Positions 1-9,005 of a stretch of DNA of 64,000 bases are shown piece by piece. The first letter of the stretch is position 1. Every line of letters starts with the position of its first letter. This DNA comes from DATARR01 sp034666985. Lineage in GTDB: Bacteria; Acidobacteriota; Thermoanaerobaculia; Multivoradales; UBA5704. Position numbers and translations under genes: made by a program. The stretch covers positions 62,001-126,000 of the forward strand of contig JAXDKS010000047.1 of assembly GCA_034666985.1 (NCBI GenBank), read 5' to 3'. The notes below the pieces were generated by a model that worked only from the letters and a program-made list of their open reading frames with translations, ran no database searches and had not been told where the DNA came from.

Positions 1-1877
1 TCAAGTACCGCTTCCAGTGGAACTTCCCCATCGTCTTCTCGCCCAACGACCCGAAAACTCTCTACGCCGCGGCCCAGGTGCTGTTCAAGAGCACCGACGC
101 CGGGCAGAGCTGGCAGGTGATCTCGCCGGACCTGACGCGCAACGACAAGTCCAAGCAAGCCTCATCCGGCGGCCCGATCACCCAGGACAACACCAGCATC
201 GAGTACTACGACACGATTTTCACCGTCGCCGAGTCGCCCCTGGAGCCCGGAGTGATCTGGGCCGGCTCGGACGATGGCCTGGTCCACGTCACCCGCGACG
301 GCGGCAAGAGCTGGCAGAACGTCACGCCCAAGGGAATTCCGGAATGGATCCAGATCAACGCCATCGACGCCAGCCCGCTCGACAAGGGCGGCGCCTACCT
401 GGCGGCGACGATGTACAAGTCCGACGACTTCCGCCCCTACCTCTACAAGACCAGTGACTACGGGGCGACCTGGACGCGCATCGACTCCGGCATCGACCCC
501 GTCCACTTCACCCGCGTGGTGCGCGCCGACCCCGCCTGCCGGGGCCTGCTCTACGCCGGCACCGAGCGGGGGATGTACGTCTCCTTCGACGACGGCGCCC
601 GCTGGCAGCCCTTCCAGCTCAATCTGCCGCTGGTGCCCGTCACCGACCTGACGATCAAGGACGGCGACCTCGTCGCCGCCACCCAGGGGCGGGGCTTCTG
701 GGTGCTGGACGACCTCGCGCCGCTGCGCGAGGCGGCCGGCCGGACCAATCTCGCCGGCGCCAAGGCCTATCTCTTCCCTCCCGCCCCTTCCTACCGCCTG
801 TGGGCCGCGGGCACTCCTCCCCGGACGCCCCCGGGCCTGGGCACCAACCCACCGACCGGCGTGGTCCTCGACTATTACCTGAAGGAAGCTCCCCCCGAGG
901 ATCAGGCGAAGCAGGTGAAGCTCGAGATCCTCACCGCCGACGGCAAGGTGATCCGCACCTTCCAGGGCAAGCCCGCCGAGGAGAGGGACAAGGAGAAGGA
1001 CAAGGCGAAGGAGAGGAAGGCCGAGGAGACCAGGGCCAAGGAGCCGGCGAAGGACGTCCAGCGCGCCGCCTCCCAGAAGCCCTCCGAGGAGGCGCCGCCG
1101 GCCGGCCCCAAGGGCGAGGAGATGGGCAAGGACAAGGGCAAGGAGGCCGAGAAGCAGGAGAAGGACGAGGACGAGGAGGATCAGGACCAGCCGAAGATCC
1201 CCACCGAGGCGGGGCACAACCGCTTCGCCTGGGACATGACCTGGCTCGGGGCCCACAAGTTCCCCGGCATGATCCTGTGGACCGGCCCCCCGGGCGACGT
1301 CCTGGCCGTGCCGGGCCGCTATCAGGCGCGCCTCACCGCGGCCGGCGAGACCTTCACTCAGCCGTTCGAGATCCGCAAGGACCCGCGCTCCTCCTCCACC
1401 CAGGAGGACCTGGAGGCCCAGCTCCGGTTCCAGATGGAGATCCGGGACAAGCTCACCGAGACTCACGACGCCATTCGCCGCATCCGCGACGTGCGCGCAC
1501 AGCTCGACGACGTCAGGAAGCGCCTGCGCAAGGACGAGGGCCAGAAGGCCGTGGTGGACGCGGCCAAGGAGTTGGACAAGAAGATGACCGAGGTCGAGGA
1601 AGCCCTCTACCAGACCAAGAACCGCAGCTCCCAGGATCCGCTCAACTTCCCCATCCGGCTCGACGACAAGCTCAACGGCGTGGCCTCTTCGGCGTCGCTC
1701 GGCGACTACCGGCCCAGCGCCCAGGCGGTGGCGGTGAAGAACGAGCTGACGGCGGCCGTCGACGTCCAACTCGCCAAGCTGCGCCAGATCTGGGAGACCG
1801 ACCTGGTCCATTTCAACGATCTGGCCAAGGAAAAGAGCGTCCCGGCGGTGATCCTCCCCCCGGCTCGGCTAAAATAG
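1..1877 (+). CDS. BNR/VPS10-type beta-propeller protein, 3' part (5' end outside window)
   Basis: The frame is open from base 3, so the gene starts before the window; about 624 C-terminal residues are visible. Repeated Asp-box-like strands (STDAGQSW, TRDGGKSW, TSDYGATW, SFDDGARW) show a BNR/sortilin-type beta-propeller, the family usually annotated as 'glycosyl hydrolase' in acidobacteria, although no hydrolase active site is evident. After the propeller comes a Lys/Glu-rich low-complexity stretch at about 975-1200, then a beta-sandwich-like segment (WDMTWLGAHKFPGM) and a helical, charged tail. Such proteins are normally exported; the signal peptide would lie outside the window. The function is unknown: the propeller suggests protein or glycan binding, and the charged linker looks like a spacer. 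The family call is firm, the role is not. Confidence 0.8.
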   Translation, partial: KYRFQWNFPIVFSPNDPKTLYAAAQVLFKSTDAGQSWQVISPDLTRNDKSKQASSGGPITQDNTSIEYYDTIFTVAESPLEPGVIWAGSDDGLVHVTRDGGKSWQNVTPKGIPEWIQINAIDASPLDKGGAYLAATMYKSDDFRPYLYKTSDYGATWTRIDSGIDPVHFTRVVRADPACRGLLYAGTERGMYVSFDDGARWQPFQLNLPLVPVTDLTIKDGDLVAATQGRGFWVLDDLAPLREAAGRTNLAGAKAYLFPPAPSYRLWAAGTPPRTPPGLGTNPPTGVVLDYYLKEAPPEDQAKQVKLEILTADGKVIRTFQGKPAEERDKEKDKAKERKAEETRAKEPAKDVQRAASQKPSEEAPPAGPKGEEMGKDKGKEAEKQEKDEDEEDQDQPKIPTEAGHNRFAWDMTWLGAHKFPGMILWTGPPGDVLAVPGRYQARLTAAGETFTQPFEIRKDPRSSSTQEDLEAQLRFQMEIRDKLTETHDAIRRIRDVRAQLDDVRKRLRKDEGQKAVVDAAKELDKKMTEVEEALYQTKNRSSQDPLNFPIRLDDKLNGVASSASLGDYRPSAQAVAVKNELTAAVDVQLAKLRQIWETDLVHFNDLAKEKSVPAVILPPARLK

Positions 1878-1958
1878 GGAACATGGGCGGACTGGCATCG
1901 TGCCGGTCCGTCTTCCCGGACCCTTCTAAACACGCGACGGAAGAGCGCACCAAACGAA

Positions 1959-3758
1959 ATGACTGTCATCACCCGATCCATCCCGACCTATTCACTGAGC
2001 GGCTGGGATCTTTCCGAGCTGCTGCCCGAGCCCAGCGAGGCCGTCTTCGCGGCCCGGCTCGCCGACCTCGACGCGGCCGTGGCCGCCTTCGAGAGGCGGC
2101 GCGAGAGCCTCGATCCGAACATGGACTCTCAGGAGCTCTTCGCCATCCTGCGCCAGTACGAGGACCTGATCAATCGCATCCAGGTGATCGCCGGCTACGC
2201 CTCGCTCTGGTTCTACTCCGATACCGGCAGCCAGGAGGCGCTGACCTTCCGCAACCGGGTGCGGCAGGCGACCACCGCGGCGGGCAACCGCATCCTCTTC
2301 TTCACCCTCTGGTGGCGCAGCCTGCCGGACGACGAGGCCTGGCGCCTGCTGCCCAGCGAGTCCGAGCACGGCGACTACCGTCACTACCTGCAGGACCTGC
2401 GGCGCTTCAAGCCCTTCACCCTCGACGAGAAATCCGAGCAGATCATCAACACCAAGGACGAGAACGGCATCGACGCCGTGATGACGCTCTACTCGATGCT
2501 CACCAACCGGCTGGAGTTCGATCTCGAGGTGGACGGCGAGGTCAAGCGTCTCACCCGCGACGAGCTGATGAGCCACGCCTTCTCCCCCCACGCGGACCGG
2601 CGGGCCGCGGCCTACCAGGAGCTCTACCGGATCTACGCCCAGGAGGCCAACGTGCTGGGGCAGATCTACGTCAGCCGGGTGCGCGACTGGCACGACGAGC
2701 AGGTGGGCGTGAGGGGATACTCTTCCCCCATCGCCGTGCGCAACCTCGACAACGACATCCCCGACAAGGCCGTCCAGGTGCTGCTCGAGGTGTCGCGGGA
2801 GAACGCCTCCCTGTTCCAGCGCTACTTCCGTCTCAAGGCGGGGTGGCTGGGGCTCGACAAGCTGCGCCGCTACGACCTCTACGCCCCTCTCGCCACCTCG
2901 GACCGCAAGATCGACTACCCGTCCGCCGTGCGCTCGGTGCTGGAGACCTTCGAGGACTTCCACCCCGACTTCGCCACCCACGCCGAGAAGCTGTTCGCCG
3001 AGAGCCACCTCGACAGCGAGATCCGCCGCGGCAAGCGGGGAGGCGCCTTCTGCTTCACCGTGCTGCCGGAGCACACGCCCTGGGTGCTGGTCAACTTCGC
3101 CGGCCGGGTGCGCGACGTGGCCACCCTCGCCCACGAGTTGGGGCACGCCATCCACAGCATGCTGGCCAGCGGCCACTCGAGCCTCACCCAGCACGCCTCC
3201 CTGCCGCTCGCCGAGACGGCCTCGGTGTTCGGCGAGATGCTGATGACCGACCGCCTGCTGCGCGAGGAGCCCGACCCGCTGGCCCGCCGCGAGCTGCTGG
3301 CCGCGGCAGTGGACGACGTCTACGCCACGGTGCTGCGCCAGGCCTACTTCGTCCTCTTCGAGATCGAGGCTCACGACGCCATCCGCGCCGGCCGCTCCAC
3401 CGAGGAGCTCTCCGACCTCTACATGGCGAAGCTGAAGGAGCAGTTCGGCGACAGCGTCGAGGTGGCGCCAGAGTTCCGCTACGAATGGCTGTCCATCCCC
3501 CACATCTACCAGACGCCCTTCTACTGCTATGCCTACAGCTTCGGCCAGCTCCTGGTGCTCGCCCTCTACCGGCGCTTCCAGGAGGAGGGCGAGGCCTTCA
3601 AGCCGGGCTACCTGCGCCTCCTCTCCTACGGCGGCTCGGCCCGGCCGGAGCACATCCTCGCCGAGGTGGGCATCGACATCACCGACCGCTCCTTCTGGCA
3701 GGGCGGCTTCGACCTCGTCCGCGAGCGCATCGACGAGCTCGAAGGCATGGCGTTGTAG
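1959..3758 (+). CDS. pepF: M3 family oligoendopeptidase (PepF-like)
   Basis: This is a 599-residue zinc metallopeptidase of family M3 (oligoendopeptidase F/thimet group), which cleaves short peptides in the cytoplasm. The zinc site is the HELGH motif at about residues 391-395, inside the conserved context LAHELGHAIH, with a downstream Glu-containing helix (ETASVFGEM) providing the third ligand. Length and the C-terminal YxYSFGQ/GG elements fit family members. No signal peptide is seen. The ATG at 1959 has only a weak purine-rich sequence upstream, but no better start gives the usual N-terminus. It lies 81 bp after the propeller gene and 23 bp before the acetyltransferase gene, so the latter may be co-transcribed with it. 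Confidence 0.9.
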   Translation: MTVITRSIPTYSLSGWDLSELLPEPSEAVFAARLADLDAAVAAFERRRESLDPNMDSQELFAILRQYEDLINRIQVIAGYASLWFYSDTGSQEALTFRNRVRQATTAAGNRILFFTLWWRSLPDDEAWRLLPSESEHGDYRHYLQDLRRFKPFTLDEKSEQIINTKDENGIDAVMTLYSMLTNRLEFDLEVDGEVKRLTRDELMSHAFSPHADRRAAAYQELYRIYAQEANVLGQIYVSRVRDWHDEQVGVRGYSSPIAVRNLDNDIPDKAVQVLLEVSRENASLFQRYFRLKAGWLGLDKLRRYDLYAPLATSDRKIDYPSAVRSVLETFEDFHPDFATHAEKLFAESHLDSEIRRGKRGGAFCFTVLPEHTPWVLVNFAGRVRDVATLAHELGHAIHSMLASGHSSLTQHASLPLAETASVFGEMLMTDRLLREEPDPLARRELLAAAVDDVYATVLRQAYFVLFEIEAHDAIRAGRSTEELSDLYMAKLKEQFGDSVEVAPEFRYEWLSIPHIYQTPFYCYAYSFGQLLVLALYRRFQEEGEAFKPGYLRLLSYGGSARPEHILAEVGIDITDRSFWQGGFDLVRERIDELEGMAL

Positions 3759-3781
3759 AAGGGAGAACGAAGAACGGAGCC

Positions 3782-4624
3782 TTGCCGCAAGCCCTGGTCC
3801 TCCAAGACCTGACCTCCCCCGCCCTCGTCACCGCCGTCGAGGAGAACGTCGGCGAGTGGACCCGCCTCAAGGGGAAGCTCCCCGGGGTGGAGCTCCACGA
3901 CGATGGCGACGTGGTGTGGATCTTCTCCACCCTCCCGGGCCGGGGCGGCGCCGCAGCCCTGGCCCTGTTCAGCGAGGAGACGGTCGACGCGCGGATCGGC
4001 GAGATCCTCGCCTATCACCGCCACCACCTGGTGCCGACTCTCTGGTGGGTGGGCCCTGCGTCCGCTCCCGCCGACCTGGGCCGGCGGCTGCGGGCCCACG
4101 GCCTCCACTGTCAGCGCCTCCTCCCCGGGATGGCGATCGACCTGCACGCCATGAAGACCGGCTTCCGCCGGCCTGAGGGGCTCGTCCTCTCTGCGCTCGA
4201 AGACTTCTCGATCTTCCAGCGGCACGAGCACCCCTTCTTCGGCCCGGCGACCTCCGAGCGCCGGCGCAACCTGATCGCGGGCATCGACTGGATGGTCCAC
4301 CAGGAGCCGCAACGGGCCTGGCACTTCGTTGCATTGCTCGACGGCGTCCCCCTCGCCTGCGCCACCGTCTTCCTCGGCGCGGGAGTGGCCAGCCTCTATC
4401 ACGTGGCGACCGTCGAACGGGCACGGGGCCGGGGGATCGGCAAGGCGGTCACCCTGGCGGCGCTGGAGCACGCCCGCGGGCTTGGATATCGCGCGGCGAT
4501 CCTCCATGCCTCACCGGAAGGGATGGTCATCTACCGCCAGATCGGCTTCGAGGAGATCTGCCAGGTCGGTCACTGGTACTACTCGAAGACCCGGCAGATG
4601 GCCCAGCGGCTGGCTGGACGCTGA
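3782..4624 (+). CDS. GNAT family N-acetyltransferase
   Basis: About 280 residues. The C-terminal half holds a GNAT acetyl-CoA-binding fold: a VATVERARGRGIG segment matches motif A (R/Q-x-x-G-x-G/A), followed by the helix KAVTLAALEHA and the strand-loop YRQIGFEEI typical of motif B. The N-terminal ~150 residues are a divergent GNAT-like or substrate domain. The acceptor is unknown. No ATG lies near the peptidase stop; a TTG at 3782 or a CTG at 3794 are the likely starts, with GGAG at 3776-3779 and AAGGGAG at 3759-3765 upstream, so the exact N-terminus is uncertain. The frame is open far upstream by chance because of high GC, and that extension should not be annotated. Confidence 0.82.
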   Translation: MPQALVLQDLTSPALVTAVEENVGEWTRLKGKLPGVELHDDGDVVWIFSTLPGRGGAAALALFSEETVDARIGEILAYHRHHLVPTLWWVGPASAPADLGRRLRAHGLHCQRLLPGMAIDLHAMKTGFRRPEGLVLSALEDFSIFQRHEHPFFGPATSERRRNLIAGIDWMVHQEPQRAWHFVALLDGVPLACATVFLGAGVASLYHVATVERARGRGIGKAVTLAALEHARGLGYRAAILHASPEGMVIYRQIGFEEICQVGHWYYSKTRQMAQRLAGR

Positions 4625-4638
4625 GCGGCGAGCCCGGT

Positions 4639-5538
4639 CTACCGGTTGAAGTACCTCATCCAGACATAGCCGGCGAGAAGGACCGCGACGGCGAGAGCGC
4701 TCGCGACCACCAGGGCTGTCCGCAGAAGGGGTGGCCGGTCGCCTTCGAATCGGGGCCCGGGGAGATGCTCCGCTCCGGTCTTGAGGCGGGCCGCAGCGCG
4801 GATCCAGGCGCGGTGCTGGCGCTTGAGATACCGGGGCAGGGTCCTGGCGTCGGTGAGGACCTCGGCGGTCAGGCGGCCCGACTCCTCGCGCTCGCCCTGG
4901 CGCAAGAGGATGCGGGCCAGACGGACCTGGGCCTCGATGACCGTCCGGCGCTCGAGGAGCTTGCGCAGCACGGGCTCGGCTTCGTCGCCGCGGCCGGACT
5001 CGTCCAGGCTGCGGGCGAGGTGGAGGGGGCCCTCGCCCAGATGGGAGTCCGGCTCGACCTTCACCAGCTCCTGGAGGAGCGGCACGGCCTCGGCCCAGCG
5101 GCCCTGCATCTCCAGGGACTGGGCGAGACCGAAGTTGACGTCCTCGACGGCGCCGCCGTTCTCCCTGGCCTCGCGCAGGAGCTTCTCGGCCTCCTGGGGC
5201 TTGCCCAGCACCATTGACTCCTCGCCCGCCTCGGCCAGGAGCCCGGGTCCCCGCCAGTTGGCGAGCTGTACCTGGAGCTGCCGCAGACGACGCCGGGCCT
5301 GGAGCCGCCGCGCCGCCGCCGGCGACATCATGCCGGCGTTGCGGGCCCCGAGCATCGGGCTGCGCACCACCACGAAGTAGGCGATCGATCCCAGGACGGG
5401 GAACGCCAGGATGATCATGTACCAGTACCAGTCCGCGCCCACCCGGACGGCATCGACGAGGGCCAGCACTGCGAGGACGAGGGGCAGGACGCCGAAACAG
5501 CCGAAGCCCATGCTCAAGAGCGACAGGATCGCGTTCAA
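4639..5538 (-). CDS. TPR-containing membrane protein with PLDc_N-like N-terminus
   Basis: A 299-residue protein. The N-terminus has two membrane segments (about residues 4-28 and 36-58) in the arrangement LVDAVRVGADWYWY...FPVLGSIAYF, which resembles the PLDc_N domain. A basic stretch and tetratricopeptide-like helical repeats (EAEKLLREA, WAEAVPLLQELV, EAEPVLRKLL) follow to about residue 230, then a third membrane helix near the C-terminus. It is probably an inner-membrane scaffold; no enzyme motif is seen. The start is a TTG at 5538 preceded by GGAGGC at 5542-5547, and it overlaps the upstream stop as TTGA, which implies translational coupling. It is the last gene of the long minus-strand operon and converges on the acetyltransferase gene with only 14 bp between them. 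Confidence 0.8.
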   Translation of the reverse strand: MNAILSLLSMGFGCFGVLPLVLAVLALVDAVRVGADWYWYMIILAFPVLGSIAYFVVVRSPMLGARNAGMMSPAAARRLQARRRLRQLQVQLANWRGPGLLAEAGEESMVLGKPQEAEKLLREARENGGAVEDVNFGLAQSLEMQGRWAEAVPLLQELVKVEPDSHLGEGPLHLARSLDESGRGDEAEPVLRKLLERRTVIEAQVRLARILLRQGEREESGRLTAEVLTDARTLPRYLKRQHRAWIRAAARLKTGAEHLPGPRFEGDRPPLLRTALVVASALAVAVLLAGYVWMRYFNR

Positions 5539-5789
5539 GACGCCTCCCTCCGTCCCTCGACGATGCGGACGAGGGTCCGCCGATCGAGCCGCGCCTTGGC
5601 CACCGGCTGGCCGTCCCGCAGCAGGACGGGGACCACGTCCGTGAACCGCGCCCGCAGCTCCGGCTCCGCATCCACGTCGCGGGGCGACCAGGAGAGGCCG
5701 TAGCCCGGCAGGACCTCGTCGAGCAGGGCCGCCATCTCGTCGCAGAGATGGCAGCCCTCCCGGGTGACCAGCTCGTACCTCACTCCCAT
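5535..5789 (-). CDS. Glutaredoxin-like small thioredoxin-fold protein
   Basis: An 84-residue thioredoxin-fold protein with the redox motif CHLC (Cys13 and Cys16) at the start of the first helix and a cis-Pro segment (DVVPVLL), as in the DUF836/glutaredoxin-like family. It is probably a cytoplasmic thiol-disulfide oxidoreductase; the partner is unknown. The ATG at 5789 lies inside the end of guaA (10-bp overlap), and the stop overlaps the TTG of the next gene, so it is translated within the operon chain. Size and motif make the family assignment good; the physiological role is unassigned. Confidence 0.85.
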   Translation of the reverse strand: MGVRYELVTREGCHLCDEMAALLDEVLPGYGLSWSPRDVDAEPELRARFTDVVPVLLRDGQPVAKARLDRRTLVRIVEGRREAS

Positions 5790-7333
5790 TCAATCGTCGC
5801 CGGGGGTTTGCTGGTGACGTCATAGACCACGCGGTTGACCCCCTTGACCTCGTTGACGATGCGGTTGGCGACCCGGCCCAGCAGCTCGTAGGGGAGGGGG
5901 CTCCAATCCGCGGTCATGAAGTCCTGCGTCTCGACGGCGCGGATGGCGATGACGCTCTCGTAGGTGCGGTAATCGCCCATCACGCCCACGCTCTTGACCG
6001 GCAGCAGCACGGCGAAGGCCTGGCTCACCTTCTCGTACCAGCCGCTCTCCCGCAGCTCGTGGAGGAAGATGGCGTCCGCCTCCTGGAGCAGGGCCACGCG
6101 CTCGGCCGTGACCTCGCCCAGGATGCGCACTGCGAGCCCCGGCCCGGGGAAGGGATGGCGGGTGAGGATCTGCTCCGGCAGCCCCAGCTCGCGGCCGAGT
6201 TGGCGCACCTCGTCCTTGAACAGGAAACGCAGCGGCTCCACCAGCTCGAAACCCAGCTCCGCCGGCAGGCCGCCCACGTTATGGTGGGTCTTGATCACCG
6301 CCGAGGGGCCCTTGACCGACACCGACTCGATGACGTCCGGATAGAGGGTCCCCTGGGCCAGGAAGCGCGCGTCCTCGATGGTCTTCGCCTCGTCCTTGAA
6401 CACGTCGATGAACACGCGGCCGATGATCTTGCGCTTGCGCTCCGGGTCCTCGACGCCGGCGAGCTCCGTGAGGAACCGCTGGCGGGCGTCCACGGCGCGG
6501 ATGGGGATCCCCAGCCCGTCGCGCAGGGTGTGGACGACCTGCACGGCCTCGTCCTTGCGCAGCACGCCGTTGTCCACGAAGATCGCCGTCGAGCGCTCCC
6601 CCACGGCCCGCTTGAGCAGGGCCGCCACCACCGAGGAGTCGACGCCGCCCGAGAGGGCGCAGATCACCTTTCCCTTCCCCACCCGTTCGCGGATGGTGGC
6701 CACCGCCTCCTCCAGATAGGAGGCCATGCGCCAGTCGCCGCGGGCGCCGCAGACGCCAAAGAGGAAATTGCGCAGGATCTCGCCGCCCGCCACCGTGTGC
6801 GCCACCTCGGGGTGGAACTGGATGCCGTAGATCCGCCGCTCCGGGTTCTCGAAGGCCACGATGGGGGCGTTGCGGGTCGTCGCCGAGGCCTGGAAGCCCG
6901 GGGGCACGCCGTTGACCCGGTCGCCATGGCTCATCCACACCGTCTGCTGCGTGGGCAGCCCCGCGAACAGGAGGCCCGGTTCGCTGATGGTGATCTCGGC
7001 CCGGCCGTACTCCCGCTGCTGCGAGCCCTCGACGCTGCCGCCCAGCAGATAGGCCATGATCTGCATGCCGTAGCAGATGCCGAGCGCCGGCAGATCGAGC
7101 TCGAAGAGCCGCGGGTCCGCGAGCGCCGCTCCCTCCTCGTAGACGCTCTGCGGGCCGCCCGAGAGGATGACGCCGATGGGCTGCCGCCGGCGGATCTCCG
7201 CCAGCGGCAGGTCGAACGGATGGACCTCGCAGTACACCCGGTTCTCGCGCACCCGCCGGGCGATGAGCTGCGTGAACTGGCTGCCGAAATCCAGGATGAG
7301 GACAGTCTGGTGCGACGGCATCGGGTTGGTCAT
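5780..7333 (-). CDS. guaA: GMP synthase (glutamine-hydrolysing)
   Basis: A 517-residue GuaA that converts XMP, ATP and glutamine to GMP in purine synthesis. The N-terminal class I amidotransferase domain shows the nucleophile motif GICYGMQ and the late QFHPEV His/Glu pair. The ATP-pyrophosphatase domain carries the P-loop SGGVDSSV, and the C-terminal dimerisation domain ends in the conserved PPATIEWE. The ATG at 7333 overlaps the gpsA stop by 4 bp (ATGA). A second in-frame ATG at 7321 is possible but lies further from the coupling point. There is no purine riboswitch because the gene sits inside an operon. Confidence 0.97.
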   Translation of the reverse strand: MTNPMPSHQTVLILDFGSQFTQLIARRVRENRVYCEVHPFDLPLAEIRRRQPIGVILSGGPQSVYEEGAALADPRLFELDLPALGICYGMQIMAYLLGGSVEGSQQREYGRAEITISEPGLLFAGLPTQQTVWMSHGDRVNGVPPGFQASATTRNAPIVAFENPERRIYGIQFHPEVAHTVAGGEILRNFLFGVCGARGDWRMASYLEEAVATIRERVGKGKVICALSGGVDSSVVAALLKRAVGERSTAIFVDNGVLRKDEAVQVVHTLRDGLGIPIRAVDARQRFLTELAGVEDPERKRKIIGRVFIDVFKDEAKTIEDARFLAQGTLYPDVIESVSVKGPSAVIKTHHNVGGLPAELGFELVEPLRFLFKDEVRQLGRELGLPEQILTRHPFPGPGLAVRILGEVTAERVALLQEADAIFLHELRESGWYEKVSQAFAVLLPVKSVGVMGDYRTYESVIAIRAVETQDFMTADWSPLPYELLGRVANRIVNEVKGVNRVVYDVTSKPPATIEWE

Positions 7334-8361
7334 AGCTCCGTTTCCGCCTTGAGCTCGCGCGTCATCAGCTCTTCGACCGCCTTGCGCGCGTCCTTGCCCT
7401 GATGCATGACGGCCACCATCTGCTGAGTGATGGGCATCTCCACTCCTCTCTGGGCAGCGAGGCGGGCCACGGCGATGGAGTTGCGGATGCCCTCCGCCAC
7501 CATGTGGGTCTCGCCGGTGATCTCCGCCAGGCTCTTGCCCGCCGCGAGCTCGAGGCCGGTGCGGCGGTTGCGCGACAGTCCCCCCGTGCAGGTGAGCACC
7601 AGGTCGCCCAGTCCGGCGAGGCCCGCGAAGGTGCGGGGCTGGCCGCCGAAGGCGATCCCCAGCCGGGTGATCTCGTGCAGGCCGCGGGTGATCAGCGCCG
7701 CCAGGGTGTTGTGCCCCAGCCCCAGCCCCGAGAGGGTGCCGGCGGCGATGGCGATGACGTTCTTCGTCGTCCCCCCCAGCTCGACGCCCACCACGTCCGG
7801 CGAGGAGTAGAGGCGCAGCAGAGGAGTGGAGAGGCACTCCCGCACCTCGGTGGCGAAGTGGGCATCCTCCGAGGCGATGACGGCGGCGCTCGGCGCGTTG
7901 CGGGCCAGCTCGGCGGCGAAGGTGGGGCCGGAGAGGACGGCGAAATGGATCTCGCGGTCGGCGGCCGTCCCTTCCTCGAAGGCCACCTGGCTCATGCGCG
8001 CCAGGGTCTCCGTCTCGATCCCCTTGGTGGCCGAGATGAGGGGCAGCGGCCGGCCGCCGTCCGGGTGGAGGCGCAGGAACTGGCGCAGGACGTCCCGGAA
8101 GCCGTGCGAGGGAATGACGACCAGCAGGAATTCGCTGTCCAGCAGCGACTCCATGTCGGCCGTGGGCTCCAGGCGCGGCGGCAGCTCCACTCCAGGCAGG
8201 TATTCGGGATTGACGCGATCGGCAGCCATCCTTGCCGCCAGCTCCGCGTCGCGGGCCCACAGCTTCACCCGATGGCCGCCGGGGCCGGCCAGGTGCACGG
8301 CGAGCGCCGTGCCGAACGATCCCGCGCCGAGAATGCCGATCCGCCTCTGAGCTCCGTTCAA
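7330..8361 (-). CDS. gpsA: NAD(P)-dependent glycerol-3-phosphate dehydrogenase
   Basis: A 343-residue GpsA, making sn-glycerol 3-phosphate from dihydroxyacetone phosphate for phospholipid synthesis. The Rossmann motif GILGAGSFGTALA is at the N-terminus. The family elements PSHGFR, SATKGIE, LSGPTFA and GLGGTTKN (active-site Lys) and the C-terminal NSIAVARLA segment are all present. The start is a TTG at 8361 that overlaps the plsY stop (TTGA) and has GGAGGAG upstream. Its position next to plsY is functionally coherent: GpsA supplies the substrate of PlsY. Confidence 0.95.
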   Translation of the reverse strand: MNGAQRRIGILGAGSFGTALAVHLAGPGGHRVKLWARDAELAARMAADRVNPEYLPGVELPPRLEPTADMESLLDSEFLLVVIPSHGFRDVLRQFLRLHPDGGRPLPLISATKGIETETLARMSQVAFEEGTAADREIHFAVLSGPTFAAELARNAPSAAVIASEDAHFATEVRECLSTPLLRLYSSPDVVGVELGGTTKNVIAIAAGTLSGLGLGHNTLAALITRGLHEITRLGIAFGGQPRTFAGLAGLGDLVLTCTGGLSRNRRTGLELAAGKSLAEITGETHMVAEGIRNSIAVARLAAQRGVEMPITQQMVAVMHQGKDARKAVEELMTRELKAETEL

Positions 8362-9005
8362 CGTCCCGCTCCTCCGGCCGGCTCGGGCCGTGTCTCTCCC
8401 AGCCGGGGCTCGGTGCCACTCCGCAGCCGCTGGAGGTTTCTGGCGTGCTTGGCGATGATGATGATGGCGATGGCCGCGGACGCGCCAACCAGCCCGGGGC
8501 CGCCATACACGGACCAGCCGAGGCGGTAGCAGAGGAAGGCCAGCAGCGGGAAGGCTGCGGCCGTGACCATGGAGCCCACGGAGACGTAGCGCTTCCAGAC
8601 CACCACGACGACGAAGAGCACGATCCCCAGGGCCATGGCCGCCGGCGCGAGAGCGCCCAGGGCCCCCGCCGAAGTGGCCACCCCCTTGCCGCCGCGGAAG
8701 CCGAAGAAGACCGGATAGACGTGGCCCAGGACCACGGCCACGGCGGCGCTGCCCACCACCGCCGGCGGCGCGTCGAGAGCCCGGGGGACCACCACCGCCG
8801 TCACTCCTTTGGCGACGTCGAGGATCAGCACCGCGGCGCCCGCCTTCTTGCCCGCGGCGCGCAGGACGTTGGTGGCGCCGGCGTTGCCGCTGCCCACCGT
8901 GCGCACGTCGAGCCCCTGGATCAGCCGCACGATCACCACGCTAAACGAGACCGAGCCGAGCAGATAGGCGCCGACCACCAGGGCGACGGCGAGGCCGGGG
9001 CTCAC
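8358..9005 (-). CDS. plsY: Acyl-phosphate:glycerol-3-phosphate acyltransferase PlsY
   Basis: A 215-residue multi-pass inner-membrane enzyme that acylates glycerol 3-phosphate with acyl-phosphate. The conserved loops are visible: LLGSVSFS near the N-terminus, VGSGNAGATNVLR (motif 1), VLILDVAKG, and FFGFRGGKGVATSAG (motif 2). Several hydrophobic helices separate them. The start is a GTG at 9005 overlapping the thpR stop (GTGA). It is transcribed just before gpsA, so two successive phospholipid steps are coupled. Confidence 0.95.
   Translation of the reverse strand: MSPGLAVALVVGAYLLGSVSFSVVIVRLIQGLDVRTVGSGNAGATNVLRAAGKKAGAAVLILDVAKGVTAVVVPRALDAPPAVVGSAAVAVVLGHVYPVFFGFRGGKGVATSAGALGALAPAAMALGIVLFVVVVVWKRYVSVGSMVTAAAFPLLAFLCYRLGWSVYGGPGLVGASAAIAIIIIAKHARNLQRLRSGTEPRLGETRPEPAGGAGR

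Noticed and set aside
800..4624. 1274-codon plus-strand open frame
   Set aside because: Only its last ~280 codons are a real gene (the acetyltransferase). The rest overlaps the propeller and peptidase genes in another frame, with Arg/Gly/Pro-rich nonsense typical of GC-rich shadows.
5780..7333. Purine riboswitch controlling guaA
   Set aside because: guaA starts inside the gpsA stop codon, so there is no leader that could hold an aptamer.
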